Shown: positions 1 to 12,621 of the stretch, piece by piece
Position numbering within the stretch: the first letter of the stretch is position 1
Layout: each line of letters starts with the position of its first letter
Assembly (NCBI RefSeq): GCF_036588685.1
Contig: NC_086384.1
Location: 10,306,195-10,370,194, forward strand
Direction of reading: 5' to 3'
Source: Mytilus trossulus
Lineage: Eukaryota > Mollusca > Bivalvia > Mytilida > Mytilidae
Length of the DNA: 64,000 nucleotides
The notes under the pieces: generated by a model
The model's input: the letters and a program-made list of their open reading frames with translations, nothing else
Told to the model about the DNA's origin: nothing
The model's database searches: none
Translations under genes and position numbers: made by a program

Positions 1-390
1 ATCTTTTTAGTTGATTGGTGCTTGTTTATAACGTCTAGTAGCAAATATTTCCTGCATATTTCGGACGAGAACGAATTTATAACTAATTGTTTAGGAATGT
101 CCTGTAATAGGGTTTGGAATCAGGAATGCAACTTTAATATGAGGGCAATGGGTATGTAGTGTGGACAGTAATAAGTCTTGCATCAGGTCGGTCAGCTACC
201 GTAAATGATCTCTAATATAGATATAGGAAGATGTGGTGTGAGTGCCAATGAGACAACTCTCCATCTCATAGCATGCTTAGAGTTGGTGCAAGAGTTTCAA
301 CGTGCATAGAACGTGGCACACTTTTAACAAGAGACATCGGATTTGATGTCCCCATATTCTAACCAGACTTGGCCGGAAATATTCATAAAC

Positions 391-676
391 ATGTTTAACC
401 CCGCCGCATTTTTGCGCCTGTCCCAAGTCAGGGGCATCTGGTCTTTGTTAGTCTTGTATTATTTTAATTTTTAGTTTCTTGTGTACAATTTGGAAATTAG
501 TATGGCGTTCATTATCACTGAACTAGTATATATTTGTTGATGGGCCAGCTGAAGGACGCCTCCGGGTGCGGGAATTTCTTACATGGAAGACCTGTTGTTG
601 ACCTTCTCCTGTTGTTTTTTCTATGGTCGGGTTGTTGTCTCTTTGATACATTCCCCATTTCCATACTCAATTTTAT
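391..676 (+). repeat. Dispersed mussel repeat, 'taaccccgccgc' family
   Basis: This block reads from the taaccccgccgc start through 'gtacaatttggaaattag' to 'attccccatttcca'. Related blocks lie at 37540-37830 (plus), 45780-46075 (plus, decayed), 11655-11800 (3' end only) and 53360-53415 (last part only). I recognise it as abundant in Mytilus sequence; its class is unknown and it has no coding capacity. A short piece of a second family (gatgtgg...gccaatgagacaac) precedes it at about 228-268. From 677 to 1422 I see only AT-rich DNA. Confidence 0.7.
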
Positions 677-1422
677 ATACCGCACAGTCAAACACTAGAC
701 GCCCCACTTTGGCAAGCTTTTTGGTGTTGATCGGGAAAAGACCAAGAGATATCCGTATTTCAATACCCAAGTCAATACTTCGGGTAGGACTTCTAGAAAC
801 TGTGAATTTAAGACATTATCATATGGAACCAGGATAGAACTAGCTTCCACCACGCGAACTTAGAAAAATATTATGTTTTGTGAAAAGTGATTTTTCTAAT
901 TAAAAATAACATAAAATTATCTGGCTTTTCAGCGTTTCCTCTTTCTCACTGCGTGTTATATAATTTGCATGAAATAGTTATTTGGTACTGTAACAGATTG
1001 GTAGCTTGTAGTAGTCCTCTTATTTATTTCCTTAAAATTGCCGTTTTATAAAATTAAGTGTTGTCTCGTTAAATTTTTTTTAGAGTCCAAATGTCCAATA
1101 TAAAAACGTGACCCCCTCCCAAAAACCATAAACTTAAAAAAAAACTTAAAAAAAAAAAATTATATATACAATAGCTTATTTTATGAATGAACTTATTTCA
1201 GTACCGTTCAATGTATTTTTATTTTATTTTAGTACTTTCTAATTCAAAATAAGTCTTACTACTTTTAATTTGTTTTTCTATCATAACTACTCGTATCATA
1301 TGTCGTACGACACCTAGAGGTGTTAAAGATTAATTAACCATTGAGATTAATTAGGGCTACCTGTAGGCGCTTGACATAATAAGAGTCTTTCGCGGAATAG
1401 ACTATAACTCAACAAAATTTTA

Positions 1423-1446
1423 TGACGTCATATAATATATAAATAG
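1423..1446 (+). promoter_or_regulatory. Core promoter of GRHPR-like copy A: CRE palindrome plus TATA box
   Basis: A perfect CRE/ATF palindrome, TGACGTCA, lies at 1423-1430. Five bases further on is a TATA box, TATATAAATAG, at 1436-1446. The start codon at 1524 is about 80 bases downstream, so a transcription start near 1465-1475 and a 50-60 base leader would fit. The motifs are seen; promoter use is inferred. CREB/ATF regulation follows from general knowledge of this motif. Confidence 0.5.
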
Positions 1447-1523
1447 ATAGTGTAGCGACCTGTCAAAACATTATACACGTTGTTGCGAACAAGGCTGGAT
1501 CAATACTAAAAAAATCTGTAAAG

Positions 1524-4500
1524 ATGAAACCACGTTCTAGGATATATGTTACAAGACAGATTCCGCAAGGAGCATTCGATGTTTTACTGGAAGACGGCAA
1601 TGTTTCCTTTTGGAATAGCCATGAGCCGGTTCCTAGAGGCGAACTATTAAATAACATACAAGGCGTGGATGCACTTTTGTGTATGCCAACAGACAAAATA
1701 GATCGGGATGTTTTGGATAGGGCAGGTATGTAACTGTTTTATTACTACTATCTTCAGTATTCAGGAAAAAACGAAAAAAAAACTCGTGTGATGGGGGAAA
1801 ATATATATTAAAATTGTCGTGTTACCAAATTATTTAAGGAACAGCTGATCGGCAACCTTGAGTCAGCCAATCAGATTGCTTTAAATCCACACACCTCTTA
1901 AAACATGTTGTTAGTTGCTAATCAATATCAATATGTCACGTACACTTATGAAGTTTTATATTCTAAATGAAATATCAACGATATCTTATCATACCTATTT
2001 CTTATTCTTATGATGAATCCGATTCTTAGATAATATTTTTTGTGGGTTAGAAAAAAGGGGGAGGGGGTTATGGACTGGACTTTGGCTTGTCAGACTATAA
2101 TAGAAAAATCATAAACTCGTTTATGTTTGCTTCTTTCTAAAGTAACAATATTTATTTTCTTAATATAAAATATGAAACGCTGTCGTATTATTTTGGTTTA
2201 TTTAAAAGGAAGGCGTTCTTGTCACTCGTTGTATGAGTAACTTTTATTCATCGAAGCGATGTTTACAAACCCTTCACAGTGTAAGTGGCATCTTACAGAA
2301 TATGTGGCATCTTCGAAGATTATATTAGATGCTGCATCTCACCTTTTTTGGACCCGCTTTTGTTTTTCTTCTAAGTGTTCAACTAAGTGTACAATTGTGT
2401 TCAAATCCCTTATCCTAGTTAGAAAATTAGATGTACACAAAAAAAATTATGTATTTGTGTCAAGAAAGACCTCTGTACTTTAACAATGTGAATGTTTGCA
2501 GTTATCTTGACACAAGTACAGGTATGAGATCAAAGTCCACTTTCTCTGACCTCTTATGACCAGGTAAAGATAGATAAAAGTCACCTGAGTAAATATTCTT
2601 CCTATCTCACAAAGACATAACACATCTCTGTCTGTATTTTGACGGGATATATTATTGACAAAAACAGCACGTCTTAAGATCAAGGATAAACAAACTTAAG
2701 AAATTTAGGTCACCATCATACATACATGTATATGTAGAAGTATCTGTGACATCGTTTGAGAGTTGAAATGATACCTTCGTGATCGGTCTTGTACCTTAAT
2801 TGTTTTCTTTTAAACATAGTGATACAATTTATACATATATATTAGCTTTTTTGATTTATAATTCATTTTATTTTCCGTGTCACCCCATTTTTGGTTTCTC
2901 ATTCCGTACTTTTTTTTTCAAAAGAAAATAATACAAAAGAAAATAATAATGATTTTGACATGCATACTTGAGCAATTTAATTTACAAAATACTAAAAAGG
3001 ATTTACCTCCTTCTGAGAAATTAATAAATAGAAAATAGGACTTCCTTGTTAAAAAAATCTTGGAGTTCAAAACCCAGGTTTCAAAATCAAAGTTGAACTC
3101 AATTGAGACGGATTCAGGGTAAAGTGTTTTATGTCATTTTTTAAAATAAAAAAGAAGAGAGATCAGAGGGACACAGTTTTCTCCTTCATTTTTGTATATA
3201 AAATGATATTCCAGAGAATATTTTGCTTCTGACACCGTATCTTTCACTGACTGCCTACTAGCTAAGCATACACGTGCACCACAATTAATAAAGGTTATTT
3301 GAAAATATTTAAATCATTTCAATATTGAAACTTAATAATGTTCTCAATCAAATTCTTTCAATATTGAAACTTAATAAATAAATGTTTTCAATCAAATTCT
3401 AGAATGATATTTGTAATTTAGAATTTTAAATAGTAATTACTACTTTATTGTACATGTCATATAATATAAACATATTTTTTTGTGACAAAGAATAAAAACA
3501 AAATAATACAAAGAGATAAGTAATTCCATAAAAAGAACTGACATTGTAATTGTGTAATGAGATTGTGGGATACATGTAGTTCCGACATGAGGTTAGAAGG
3601 ATTGGGATTAACTCTATTGTTCAATATTAAATTTAGATAACCCTAATGACGTTTTAGTCTATAATAATTCTATTAAAAGATCATGGTCATACCGGATTTA
3701 AAAAATAACAACTCGACATGGTATCGAATAAAATACGTCATCATAGGCACACATGAGGAAGTATATACCGCACTAAAGAATTATTATAGATAAACCGATC
3801 GTAATACTATTTAATCCGGTTTTGTCATGTTTGAGTTGTTGTCTTAACTTTATGAAAACATATATAATCATACGTTTTTTGATTGAGTTAAGTCTGCCAA
3901 TTGATATTTTATCGTATGTTTTTATATGTTGTGATGTTATGCTATTGTTTCAGAAAAAGGGAGAAGGTTTGGGCCCATTAAAACGTTTAATCCCGCTGCA
4001 AATGTTTGCACCTGTCCTAAGTCAGGAATCTGATGTACAGTAGTTGTCGTTTGTTTATGTAATATATACGTGTTTCTCGTTTCTCGTTTTATTTATATAG
4101 ATTAGACCGTTGGTTTTCCCGTTTGAATGGTTTTACACTGTTATTTTGGGGCCCTTTATAGCTTGTTGTTCGGTGTGAGCCAAGGCTCCGTGTTGAAGGC
4201 CGTACTTTAACCTATAATGGTTTAATTTTTGAATTGTTGTTTGGATGGAGAGTTGTCTCATTGGCACTCACACCACATCTTCCTATATCTAATAAATACA
4301 TTATTAGCGTAACTTAATTTAACCGATGATAAAATAAATTAAGAATATAAGTTGTATGGTTTATACTGACCCCATACGGATCCATAGAGGATTAGTAAAA
4401 TCCATAATGGGTTAGGCCGAAAGGACGAATTATCTATAGATTTTACTAACCCTCTACGGATCTGTGGTGGTTCAGTAGTGAATCGAACAACAGCTGTTTC

Positions 4501-5950
4501 GCACACAGAACTTTTTCTGTCAAGTTTGGTATAAAAATACAAATTCATTTAATAGATGCCGTCACCAGTTATAAAATCTCTTGACCAATGTTGGTGATAG
4601 GGGGTCACCACATGACGGTGTTAAACCAGTCACAACGTACTTACTTACCCAATTCAAAGTGCGATAAATAACTTAGTTCAAAGTAACAGTTGACAGTCCC
4701 CTTGTAAATTCAATGTGTCCAAGGTTAAATAAAGAATTTGAATATAATTTATATATTGACAGAAAATGTCATATATACAAATATTAGAAAAGTTTTATTT
4801 ATTTTCAGGTCCATCTTTAAAAGTGATTGGAACATTATCTGAACTTTGTGATCACATAGATGTAGACGAATGTAAAAGACGTAATATCCAAATTATCACC
4901 ATGCCGTCCATATCTACAGAAATTGTAGCTGATTTAACGGTAGCTGCACTTGAGGGACAGTTAATGTCAATTGAAGGTAAACAACGATATATATTAGAGT
5001 TATCCCCCGTTGACCACTTTGAGAAAAAAAGTTTTGAATTTTTTAGCTTCATTTTGATTTTGTTCTTTCAAGTAACATGATATGTTTTTGTTTGAAACAT
5101 ATACTTTTTTCATCAGTGTGAAAATCGTTGGCAAAAATATGTAACAACTGTAAATATGTTTTGATTTCTGTTACGCAATCAGAAGTTATTACATACATTT
5201 ACAATACGATTGTTTCTAAGACAACAGAGTACAATATACATACTACATTTAAGTGCATTTTGTTTATCACAACAACAACATTACAGATATGATAGTTATG
5301 ACTTCCATGTTTCTGAACTTATAAACACGATAAAACATTGTCTTTTTTATTTTCCAGACGTTAATGCAAATGAGTCAATAAATAAGAATGACGTAATACA
5401 AAAAATGTACAAAGGCAAGACACTGGGACTTATTGGACTTGGGAGCACTGCTGTTGCCATTGGTAAACGATTACGTGAAAAGGGCATCGCAGACATTAAA
5501 TACAGTGATTTTACAGTCAAATCAGCACAAGAAATAGAAATAGGAGCCAATTATGAAGAATTTGAAAAAGTTTTAGAGGAATCTGACATCATTTGTATCT
5601 GCTGCAGAGGAAACAATAAAAACAGTGAACTATTTTACAAGGACGCTTTTAAAAAAATGAAGAAATCGGCCATCTTAATCGATGCAGCACGTGGTCATGT
5701 AATTAACTACTATGATTTATACGAGGCCTTACGTGAACAACATATATCTGCTGCCGCTGTGGACTTGAGAGAGCAGGGAAAGATCCCTTACAAAGATCAA
5801 TTGTTAGGATTAAATAACTGTATATTCGTTCCGTATCAAGAATCTAATCGCTGGGACAAGAGAAGCAAAATTTCTGCAGTTGTATCAAACAAAATTGTTG
5901 CAATCTTACAAATGGGTTGTATTCCTGAGAATTGTCCAGTGTCTGGCTAA
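1524..5950 (+). CDS. GRHPR-like 2-hydroxyacid dehydrogenase copy A, probable pseudoenzyme
   Basis: The gene has three coding exons: 1524-1725, 4809-4976 and 5358-5950. Donors are gtatgt and gtaaac, acceptors are attttcag and tttccag, and both introns are phase 1. The joined frame is 320 residues, close to the usual length of about 328. The start opens with KPRSRIYVTRQIPQG, like the N-terminus of copies B and C. The fold is that of D-isomer-specific 2-hydroxyacid dehydrogenases. Key sites have decayed: the dinucleotide loop is GLGSTA (150-155), lacking the last glycine, and the substrate-loop motif MSVGxDH has become LSELCDH. Catalytic Arg235 is kept (ARGH), but the Glu position is Gly264 and the His position is Tyr283 (VPYQES). 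The WKPMWLCG motif of the sister genes is absent. There is no premature stop. NAD-dependent reductase activity is therefore unlikely; a regulatory or binding role is inference. An AATAAA lies at 6410. Confidence 0.82.
3955..4295 (+). repeat. Dispersed mussel repeat in intron 1 of copy A
   Basis: This stretch begins with a decayed 'aatcccgctgcaaatgtttg' segment. It ends with 'gagttgtctcattggcac' and 'caccacatcttcct', the reverse orientation of the gatgtgg / gccaatgagacaac family. The rest of the roughly 3 kb intron 1 (1726-4808) is AT-rich. It includes an imperfect tandem repeat of about 40 bases at 3315-3400 built around tttcaatattgaaact. Confidence 0.6.
4379..4462. repeat. Small inverted repeat (hairpin) in intron 1 of copy A
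   Basis: Two arms of about 25 bases (4379-4403 and 4438-4462) are inverted copies of each other with about three mismatches and a loop of about 34 bases. Each arm holds a gatcc / ggatc end and a ttagtaaaatc core. It looks like a fold-back MITE remnant; no target duplication was identified. Confidence 0.5.
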
Positions 5951-6673
5951 TGTTCGCTTGTTTCATTTTGTTGGTTCAAACTTTTTTTCACGCATCGAAC
6001 AACATTGCATATGATTGAATTAATTTAAGCAGTGTACATGTACATACACATTTTCCACCATTCATTGAGCTATTAGATTTGAGAATGTTGGCCGTTACTT
6101 TATAAAACATCTCAGAACGCTTGGTAGAAATTTTGATGTTCTTGTTGCAAGTTTTATGTATATAAAGATAGTTTATTTTTACTTCTGTTTCGTCAATATA
6201 TATATATTTTTTTTTATATCAGTTTTATTAATATACCAAATAATGAAGCTCATACACAAAAAGTATCCCACTGGACCATGGCTGTACAATCATCGTGATC
6301 AGACCGATGCTGTATGTTACTCAGCACGCAAGACACATCTTTCTGAAATGACCTTGCTCTGGAGAACGTTAAAACAATTTTAATACTGTAGCATTACTAA
6401 TAGAAAGTGAATAAAAAATGTCAACAAGAAAAAAATATCAAATAAGAAGATACGGTATGGTTGTCAATGAGACATGTACATCTCTCAATCAGAGAACAAA
6501 TGACATAAAGATTTTAAACAACTATATGTTACCGAACTAACCTTCACAATTTCCAAAATCTACATTATGTTCTACATGTACATATCATTTTTAATTTGAT
6601 TATGACTACCTACATTTAGTAAAATAGGATCAATAGGTTGTTTATTTTAATCAATCAATGTTTAAAAAAAAAA

Positions 6674-6780
6674 CCAACATGAAATAAAAATGAGTAAACT
6701 ATGAAAAGTAAACACTTGCTTGCCAAACCCCAACATGAAATAAAAATGAGTAAACTTTGAAAAGTAAACCCTTGATTGCT
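6674..6780. repeat. Two-copy 56-bp tandem repeat between copies A and B
   Basis: The motif caacatgaaataaaaatgag begins at 6675 and again at 6731. Each is followed by a near-identical aaactNtgaaaagtaaac stretch. Elsewhere in the 5951-9028 spacer I see a partial gatgtgg-family repeat at about 6445-6540 and otherwise AT-rich DNA with no gene. Confidence 0.7.
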
Positions 6781-7989
6781 GCACAGATACTCTGTTATCA
6801 GATATACTTTATTTTAACTTTTGTAATTTAATGTTTTCACTTTAGTTGAATTAGTTAATTTGTATTGTCACAGACATATGATATTTCAGAAACTGGACAT
6901 TTATCTATAGCTAGTATTTAATTTATTCAATACTAATAGACAAGTACGATAATCAATACGCACGAAAACAAATTAAATCGCAATGATTAAAAGTGCGTCT
7001 CCGCTAACCTAAGCCATGTGGTTTACATATACATGTATGTACATGTTTACAAAGTGATTTAGCAAAAAAAAAATCTTCTTCCTTCTGTCGGTTGAATCAC
7101 TGTTTAACAGGATGAATGGTCACATGGGCGCTGGGGGTGGAAACACTTGTATAAGAACACATTTGATACATATAATGGTATTTTAATGTGTAGACCGATA
7201 TTTGAAAGAATGCAACGTACCTACAACTATAGCAGTATTTTGGTGAAAACCACAAGTGGGAGTAATCACTTTTGTACGTATTGCACTTTCTCTTGAGTTT
7301 TTATAAATGAAAGAACCCATGATTTAATGTAGATATAATATTATAAAATGTGAATATAGGTACACATAAACAACTTGTTACTAGACAGAACAATGATGAC
7401 ATTTTATAAATACATGTAATACTATATGGATTTAAGAATTTATTATTGGAAAAAAAAACAACGTCATAAAATCCTCAAGTTTGCCGTCCAATAAAACTTT
7501 GAACAAGATAAGTTCAACATCGAAGAAAGATCTGAGATGGCTTTCGTTGACCCTACATGAGATAGCTATTGTAGAATACAAGTAACATATAACACGCAAA
7601 TTTTTGGAATATTGTGCTTTTATAACTGATTTAACTTTTGATTGTTTAATCATCAATGTTTTCTAGAAAGACTAAATATTACACATGTACTCGAAGACGA
7701 GATTTTTGTGCATTTGAAACCCAATCATATATCAATATTTAGACTGGTCTTCGGATATATTTTATAAGTAAACCAGAGTTACCTCCCATTATACATACAT
7801 TTGATACAACTGTTTAAGGATTTATTTTGTTTTTCCAAAATTTCAGCAAAAGTGGCTATTCTTATCATACCACAGAAGAACAAAGGCAATTGTAGACACG
7901 ATAGATAAACAATGTTTTAAAAGGTGCAAGTCATCATCTCCCTGTCTTGTCCCTGTTCTCAGATCACTGGAAAGCTCAAAACTAAATCC

Positions 7990-8335
7990 CTACTATTAAA
8001 ACGGTCCAAAGTGATTTTTTGCTTGCCTTAACTGTATACCACCATGAAGGATAACCAAACTGGGCAAACAAACAAAAATCAGAGCTTTGCATGAGAAGAT
8101 ACGTTCCTCAATTTTTGAAAATTTCCAAAATTTTGTTACAGCATATTTTAACAACACAAAATGCCAGTACCCGAAGTACTGGCTAATGGGATGGCCGATT
8201 GGGGGTACACTCCCACCAGCAGAGGCATTGAACCAGTGGTAGTAATACATGTAACATAAACGATGACAATTTTTCTGCAACAGATGCGCATTTCAACAAT
8301 CAATGTCCATCCAGTGATGCTCAAGGCTCAACTCA
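7990..8335 (-). repeat. Degenerate copy of the 'gccagacgcgcgtttcgtc' repeat family
   Basis: The segment around 8175-8240 matches, in decayed form, the end of the repeat seen intact at 27991-28340. Shared landmarks are the tgctgactagggggctgg, caccagcagtggcatcgac and cagtggt blocks. The part near 8285-8330 resembles its other end. No coding frame of interest is present. Confidence 0.45.
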
Positions 8336-9028
8336 TTTGAAAATCCAAAGCTTATCAAAAGGATGGCGAGCTATTAACTAAAAAGTGGATAACTGTAACA
8401 ATACTGAAATTAATATAACATCTGATTAAATATTCAATTACGAACAATATTTTTTTCAAGTTATTATGCATGATGATACTTACATGCATTTTATATGAAC
8501 TTCAAAGGGTAGAGTAAATTTTACCCAAATTACTACTTCCTGAATATTCATGAAGTACTTGCCACTGGACAAACAACAAACCAGCCTTAAGAATCAGATC
8601 CATGTCAAGAAGTTGCTTTGCAAATGTCTTGCATGTTTTTATCAGCAGTACTTTAAGAACATAGACCACGATTTAAAATATAAATCAAGTCCTAGCTTAT
8701 TCACTAAGGGAAGTTAGACATGTTTTTGATGTGTTTTAATGCTCAGGTAAATGCATTCAGTCAGACTTGATGCATTCATGTTGCATAATCTGTAGCACTT
8801 TGGCATTAACGCATGTGCACACATATGTACCGAGAAGACCTCGCGAGTGATTGTGTTTTTTATCGAGATAACTTTTTTATTTCGTTCATTTAATTGTACA
8901 GTAAACATCCTTGTCCTATATTTGGATCAAAATAACAAACCTCAAGGAGAATAGCAATGCGCATGTCAAAATCATATTGACGGGTTATTTTAACTTATAG
9001 TCTGATTCTTTGAACAACTCCTCGTAAA

Positions 9029-11222
9029 ATGTCTAAACCAAAAGTATACGTTACTCGACGGGTACCGGTTGATGGATTGGAACTTCTGAAACGTAAATGT
9101 GAGGTACAAATCTGGGATGTCGATGAAGTTATTCCGAGAAAGACTTTATTAGAGAATGTTAAAGGAATTAACGGAATATTCTGTTTGATAACAGAAACGA
9201 TCGATGCTGAATTCCTAGATGCTGCTGGTATGTATTTGTAAATGTGCATTTGAATGAATATGAACATAAAATGTATTGTTTAAAACTGATTTTTGTCAGT
9301 AAATGTCTTATCATCCTCTATAAATAAAAACGAAAAATACGCATGTTTTAACAACTATGATATGACTGAAATTGTTAGTCGTTGAAGTACTTATTTTTGA
9401 AAAAAATTTAGTTGGGGATTAAAGCATTATTACTTTAAAATTAAATTTGGACCCTTTTTCTGAAAAATATGGCGTTGTGTATTCTTTGTGATAAATAGTA
9501 AATTTCTAAAATTCAAATCTTCGTTTACTAAATTCAACAAAAGTGCACTATTGATTGGCTAACATATGACAACAGGATGAAAAGCTATTACTATTATAAC
9601 AAATAGAAACCATAGTTTGTTTTCATCTAGTACATTTTATTAATATTTGTAGGTCCTGACCTCAGAGTTGTGGCCACGATGTCCGTTGGGACTGACCATA
9701 TTGATTTGAAGGAGTGTAAGAAGAGGGGAGTTTTCGTCTCTAACACACCGGATATAGCTTCGGACAGTGCCGCTGATCTTACTATGGCGCTTGTCCTAAT
9801 GACAACAAGACGTCTTGTTGAAGGTAATAATATAAAAAATATTTATGGGAGAGCTCTTCTTTTCATTCCAAGCCTGTTGCTTTCATTTATATAAGTATAT
9901 ATATATAGAGAGATAATGTTGATGTGTGTGGCATGAGCTAAGAAAATATAGCTTCACATATTATTGAAAGGGAAGTGTTAACATTGGTTAGGAAATAAAA
10001 ACACATTTTGATATGACAGGAAATGAAAATACCTGTCGTTATAACTATAAATTGAAATATATGTAGGTATGACAAAAGGTTGACATATATGTAGGTATGA
10101 CAAGAAATGATAATATTGGTCTTAATTATTTTAATTGTTAAAAAAAAGTCGGAATTTAAAATGAAACACTTTTGGAACTGACATGTATTCGTTGTCCAAT
10201 AACTTATTGTAACATTCGAGTAAGTGATGGAGCATGTCTCTAGAGTATCACTGGTTATATATATAATACATGATCACATATATCTTAACATCTTCGTGAA
10301 GAGAACGGGAGTGGAACGTACGGTAACCCTTGTGAAGAGAACGGAGGTGGATCGTAACCCTTGTGAAGAGAACTGGAGTGGATCGTAACCCTTGTGAAGA
10401 GAACGGGAGTGGGTCGTAACCCTTGTGAAAGAACGGGAGTGGATCGTAACCCTTGCCTAGCGAAGAGGATATCTTAATGGTAGTGCAAGTCAACTGAAAT
10501 AAATAGTTGACAATAGTTGTAAACTATAACTAATGTCTTTAAAATACTGGTATATTTATACTACTTGTATGTTTAATGTGAAAATACAATATGTTATCAT
10601 CAATTATAATTTAATGGATTCCTTTTTTTTTCATCTTTAAGGAGTAGATGCTGTTCGACAAGGTCAGTGGACACATTGGAAACCCATGTGGTTATGTGGT
10701 TCAAATATGATGTCTAAAACTATTGGTATTCTGGGATTTGGTCGTGTTGGCTTTGGTGTTGCGAGGCGACTTAAACCGTTTGGGGTCAAAGAAATTATTT
10801 ATAACGATATCCGACCACATGAATTCGCAAAAGATATCGCTACCTTTGTCTCGTTTGACGAGATTTTAGAGAAATCAGACATAATTTGCATATGTTGTGC
10901 ACTGACGTCACTGACAAAGGGTTTATTCAATCAAAGTACCTTTAAAAAAATGAAAATGAAACCCGTGTTGATAAATACATCAAGAGGAGGAATTGTTCAA
11001 CTTGATGATTTGCATAATGCGTTAACATCCGGTCAGATTTCAGCGGCTGGACTTGATGTCACCGAACCGGAACCTCTTCCGTCGGACCACCCATTGGTGT
11101 CTTTACCGAATTGTGTCATTTTACCTCACATGGGTACTAACACGAATGAAGCAAGGAAGAGTATGTCAATAAACACAGCAAAAAACATTTTGGCGGTCCT
11201 TGATCTTACTGATTCGGATTGA
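9029..11222 (+). CDS. GRHPR: Glyoxylate/hydroxypyruvate reductase-like copy B
   Basis: The gene has three coding exons: 9029-9227, 9653-9823 and 10642-11222. Both introns are phase 1, at the same protein positions as in copies A and C, and the product is 316 residues. By family it reduces glyoxylate to glycolate and hydroxypyruvate to D-glycerate with NAD(P)H in the cytosol. The sequence shows an N-terminal VYVTRRVP strand, the substrate loop MSVGTDH, a WKPMWLCG motif, the dinucleotide loop GFGRVG (155-160), and catalytic Arg238 (NTSRGG), Glu267 (EPEPLP) and His286 (LPHMG). All expected active-site residues are present, so it should be active. The C-terminus is about 12 residues shorter than copy C. 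Candidate poly(A) signals AATAAA lie at 11385 and 11412. No strong TATA box was seen upstream. Confidence 0.9.
10293..10470. repeat. 31-bp minisatellite in intron 2 of GRHPR copy B
   Basis: About five head-to-tail units of 31 bases occur here, one of them a base short. 'aaccctt' recurs at 10325, 10356, 10387, 10418 and 10448. Each unit carries gtggatcgtaacccttgtg followed by aagagaacggga. The outer ends (atcttcg at the left, cctagcgaagag at the right) match the ends of the hairpin at 13262-13328, so both belong to one element family. The minus-strand open frame across it is only a by-product of the repeat. Confidence 0.85.
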
Positions 11223-11654
11223 ATGAGTTATACTTATTTGCTCTTTTTCAAAAATTGGATGCAATTGTATTCGTTTTTTTGACATTTTTTTAAAGACAGT
11301 ATCTATGGCACATCAAACGATTTTTGTATTGGAAGGCACGCTTATCTATAATTATTCTAATCATTATACACACAAGGTGGATGCAATAAATAATAGCTTT
11401 TACTTTGTTTCAATAAAGCATTTTGCAAAGTACAGTGTTCGTTTCCGTTCGTAGTGACTACAAACAGAAACATATATGTCTGTGCTATAAAACATGTAAA
11501 AATGTGTAAAATATGATAGTGTTGTGAGATTATAGGTCAATTAACTTTTAAATTTGATTATAGATTATCTTAAATAAAATGTTGAACTGACTACTTCTAC
11601 ATCATAATCTGTCAAAATTGTTCAATAGTTCACTGAACTAGTACACAATTACAT

Positions 11655-11800
11655 ATAGGGGCCAGTTGAGGACCACCTCCGGTTACGGGATTTGCGTTGC
11701 AGACATTTCTATGGCCTTCGGCTGTTGTCTGCTATTTGGTTGTTGTTTCTTTGACATATTTCCTATTTCCATTCTCAATAATTGTATACGCCCAATATCA
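11655..11800 (+). repeat. 3' end of a 'taaccccgccgc' family repeat
   Basis: This stretch starts with ggggccagttgaggacc and ends with cctatttccattctcaat, matching the last half of the block at 391-676. From about 11800 to 12620 I see no gene. Confidence 0.55.
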
Positions 11801-12621
11801 GGACCTATAACTGAGACTCAAAACCAGACTTGTTTCCATTTATCAATATATATTTTTGCTCGACAGTTGTTAATTGCTAGTAAAGTATTGAGAACATGCA
11901 TGTACTTTTGAAATATATCAAATAACTGCGGATCATCCACTCCATCTAATTGCGTCATTCTCCGAACATTGATACCAGCACAGGGCTTGACAGAGTATGT
12001 AAATTATCACTTGTCTAGAAATGAAAGAAATGAAATTAAAAAAAGTATAATATGACAGTTTTGGCTTGATTTTAAGATCTTTAGAAGTTCGGCAAAATAT
12101 GCGGGCGCAATATCATAGGAGTTGAAGTTGAAGTTACATTTTTCCCGCACATGCAACCGTAAAGGTTAACTGATTGATGCCACAGTGATAATATATACTT
12201 TCACATAGATAGTTGCATGTGTAACTGTAGTCGTGTTCAGACATAACAGACCATTTTAGCACAGGATTAATCCGTTGACCTGTATTTGCAATAGCCAATT
12301 TTTGCGAAAACCTAACTAACCATGCATACTAAAATCATGAACAATAATCCATGCTGACTTAACGTTAAGTTGTTTGTATGTTCACTTGTGTCCATCATGG
12401 AAATAATGTTGTTGAAACGAAAGGCCTTCTAAGATGATACGCACAGAGTTCCAGAGGTTGGATGAGTTTGCAACTTGCTTTTTACAGAAAAAGACGTAGA
12501 GCACATCTTCCTCTTACGAAATATAGACAAGAAAAACATGAAGCACTGTCAAAAATGAATATACAATCCGCGAATAAAGAAATTTGAGAACTTTGTAGTT
12601 GTCACCCAGCTATTCAAGTTC

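Noticed and set aside
10248-10493. Minus-strand frame with repeated KGYDPLPF
   Set aside because: It is a translation of the 31-bp minisatellite inside an intron.
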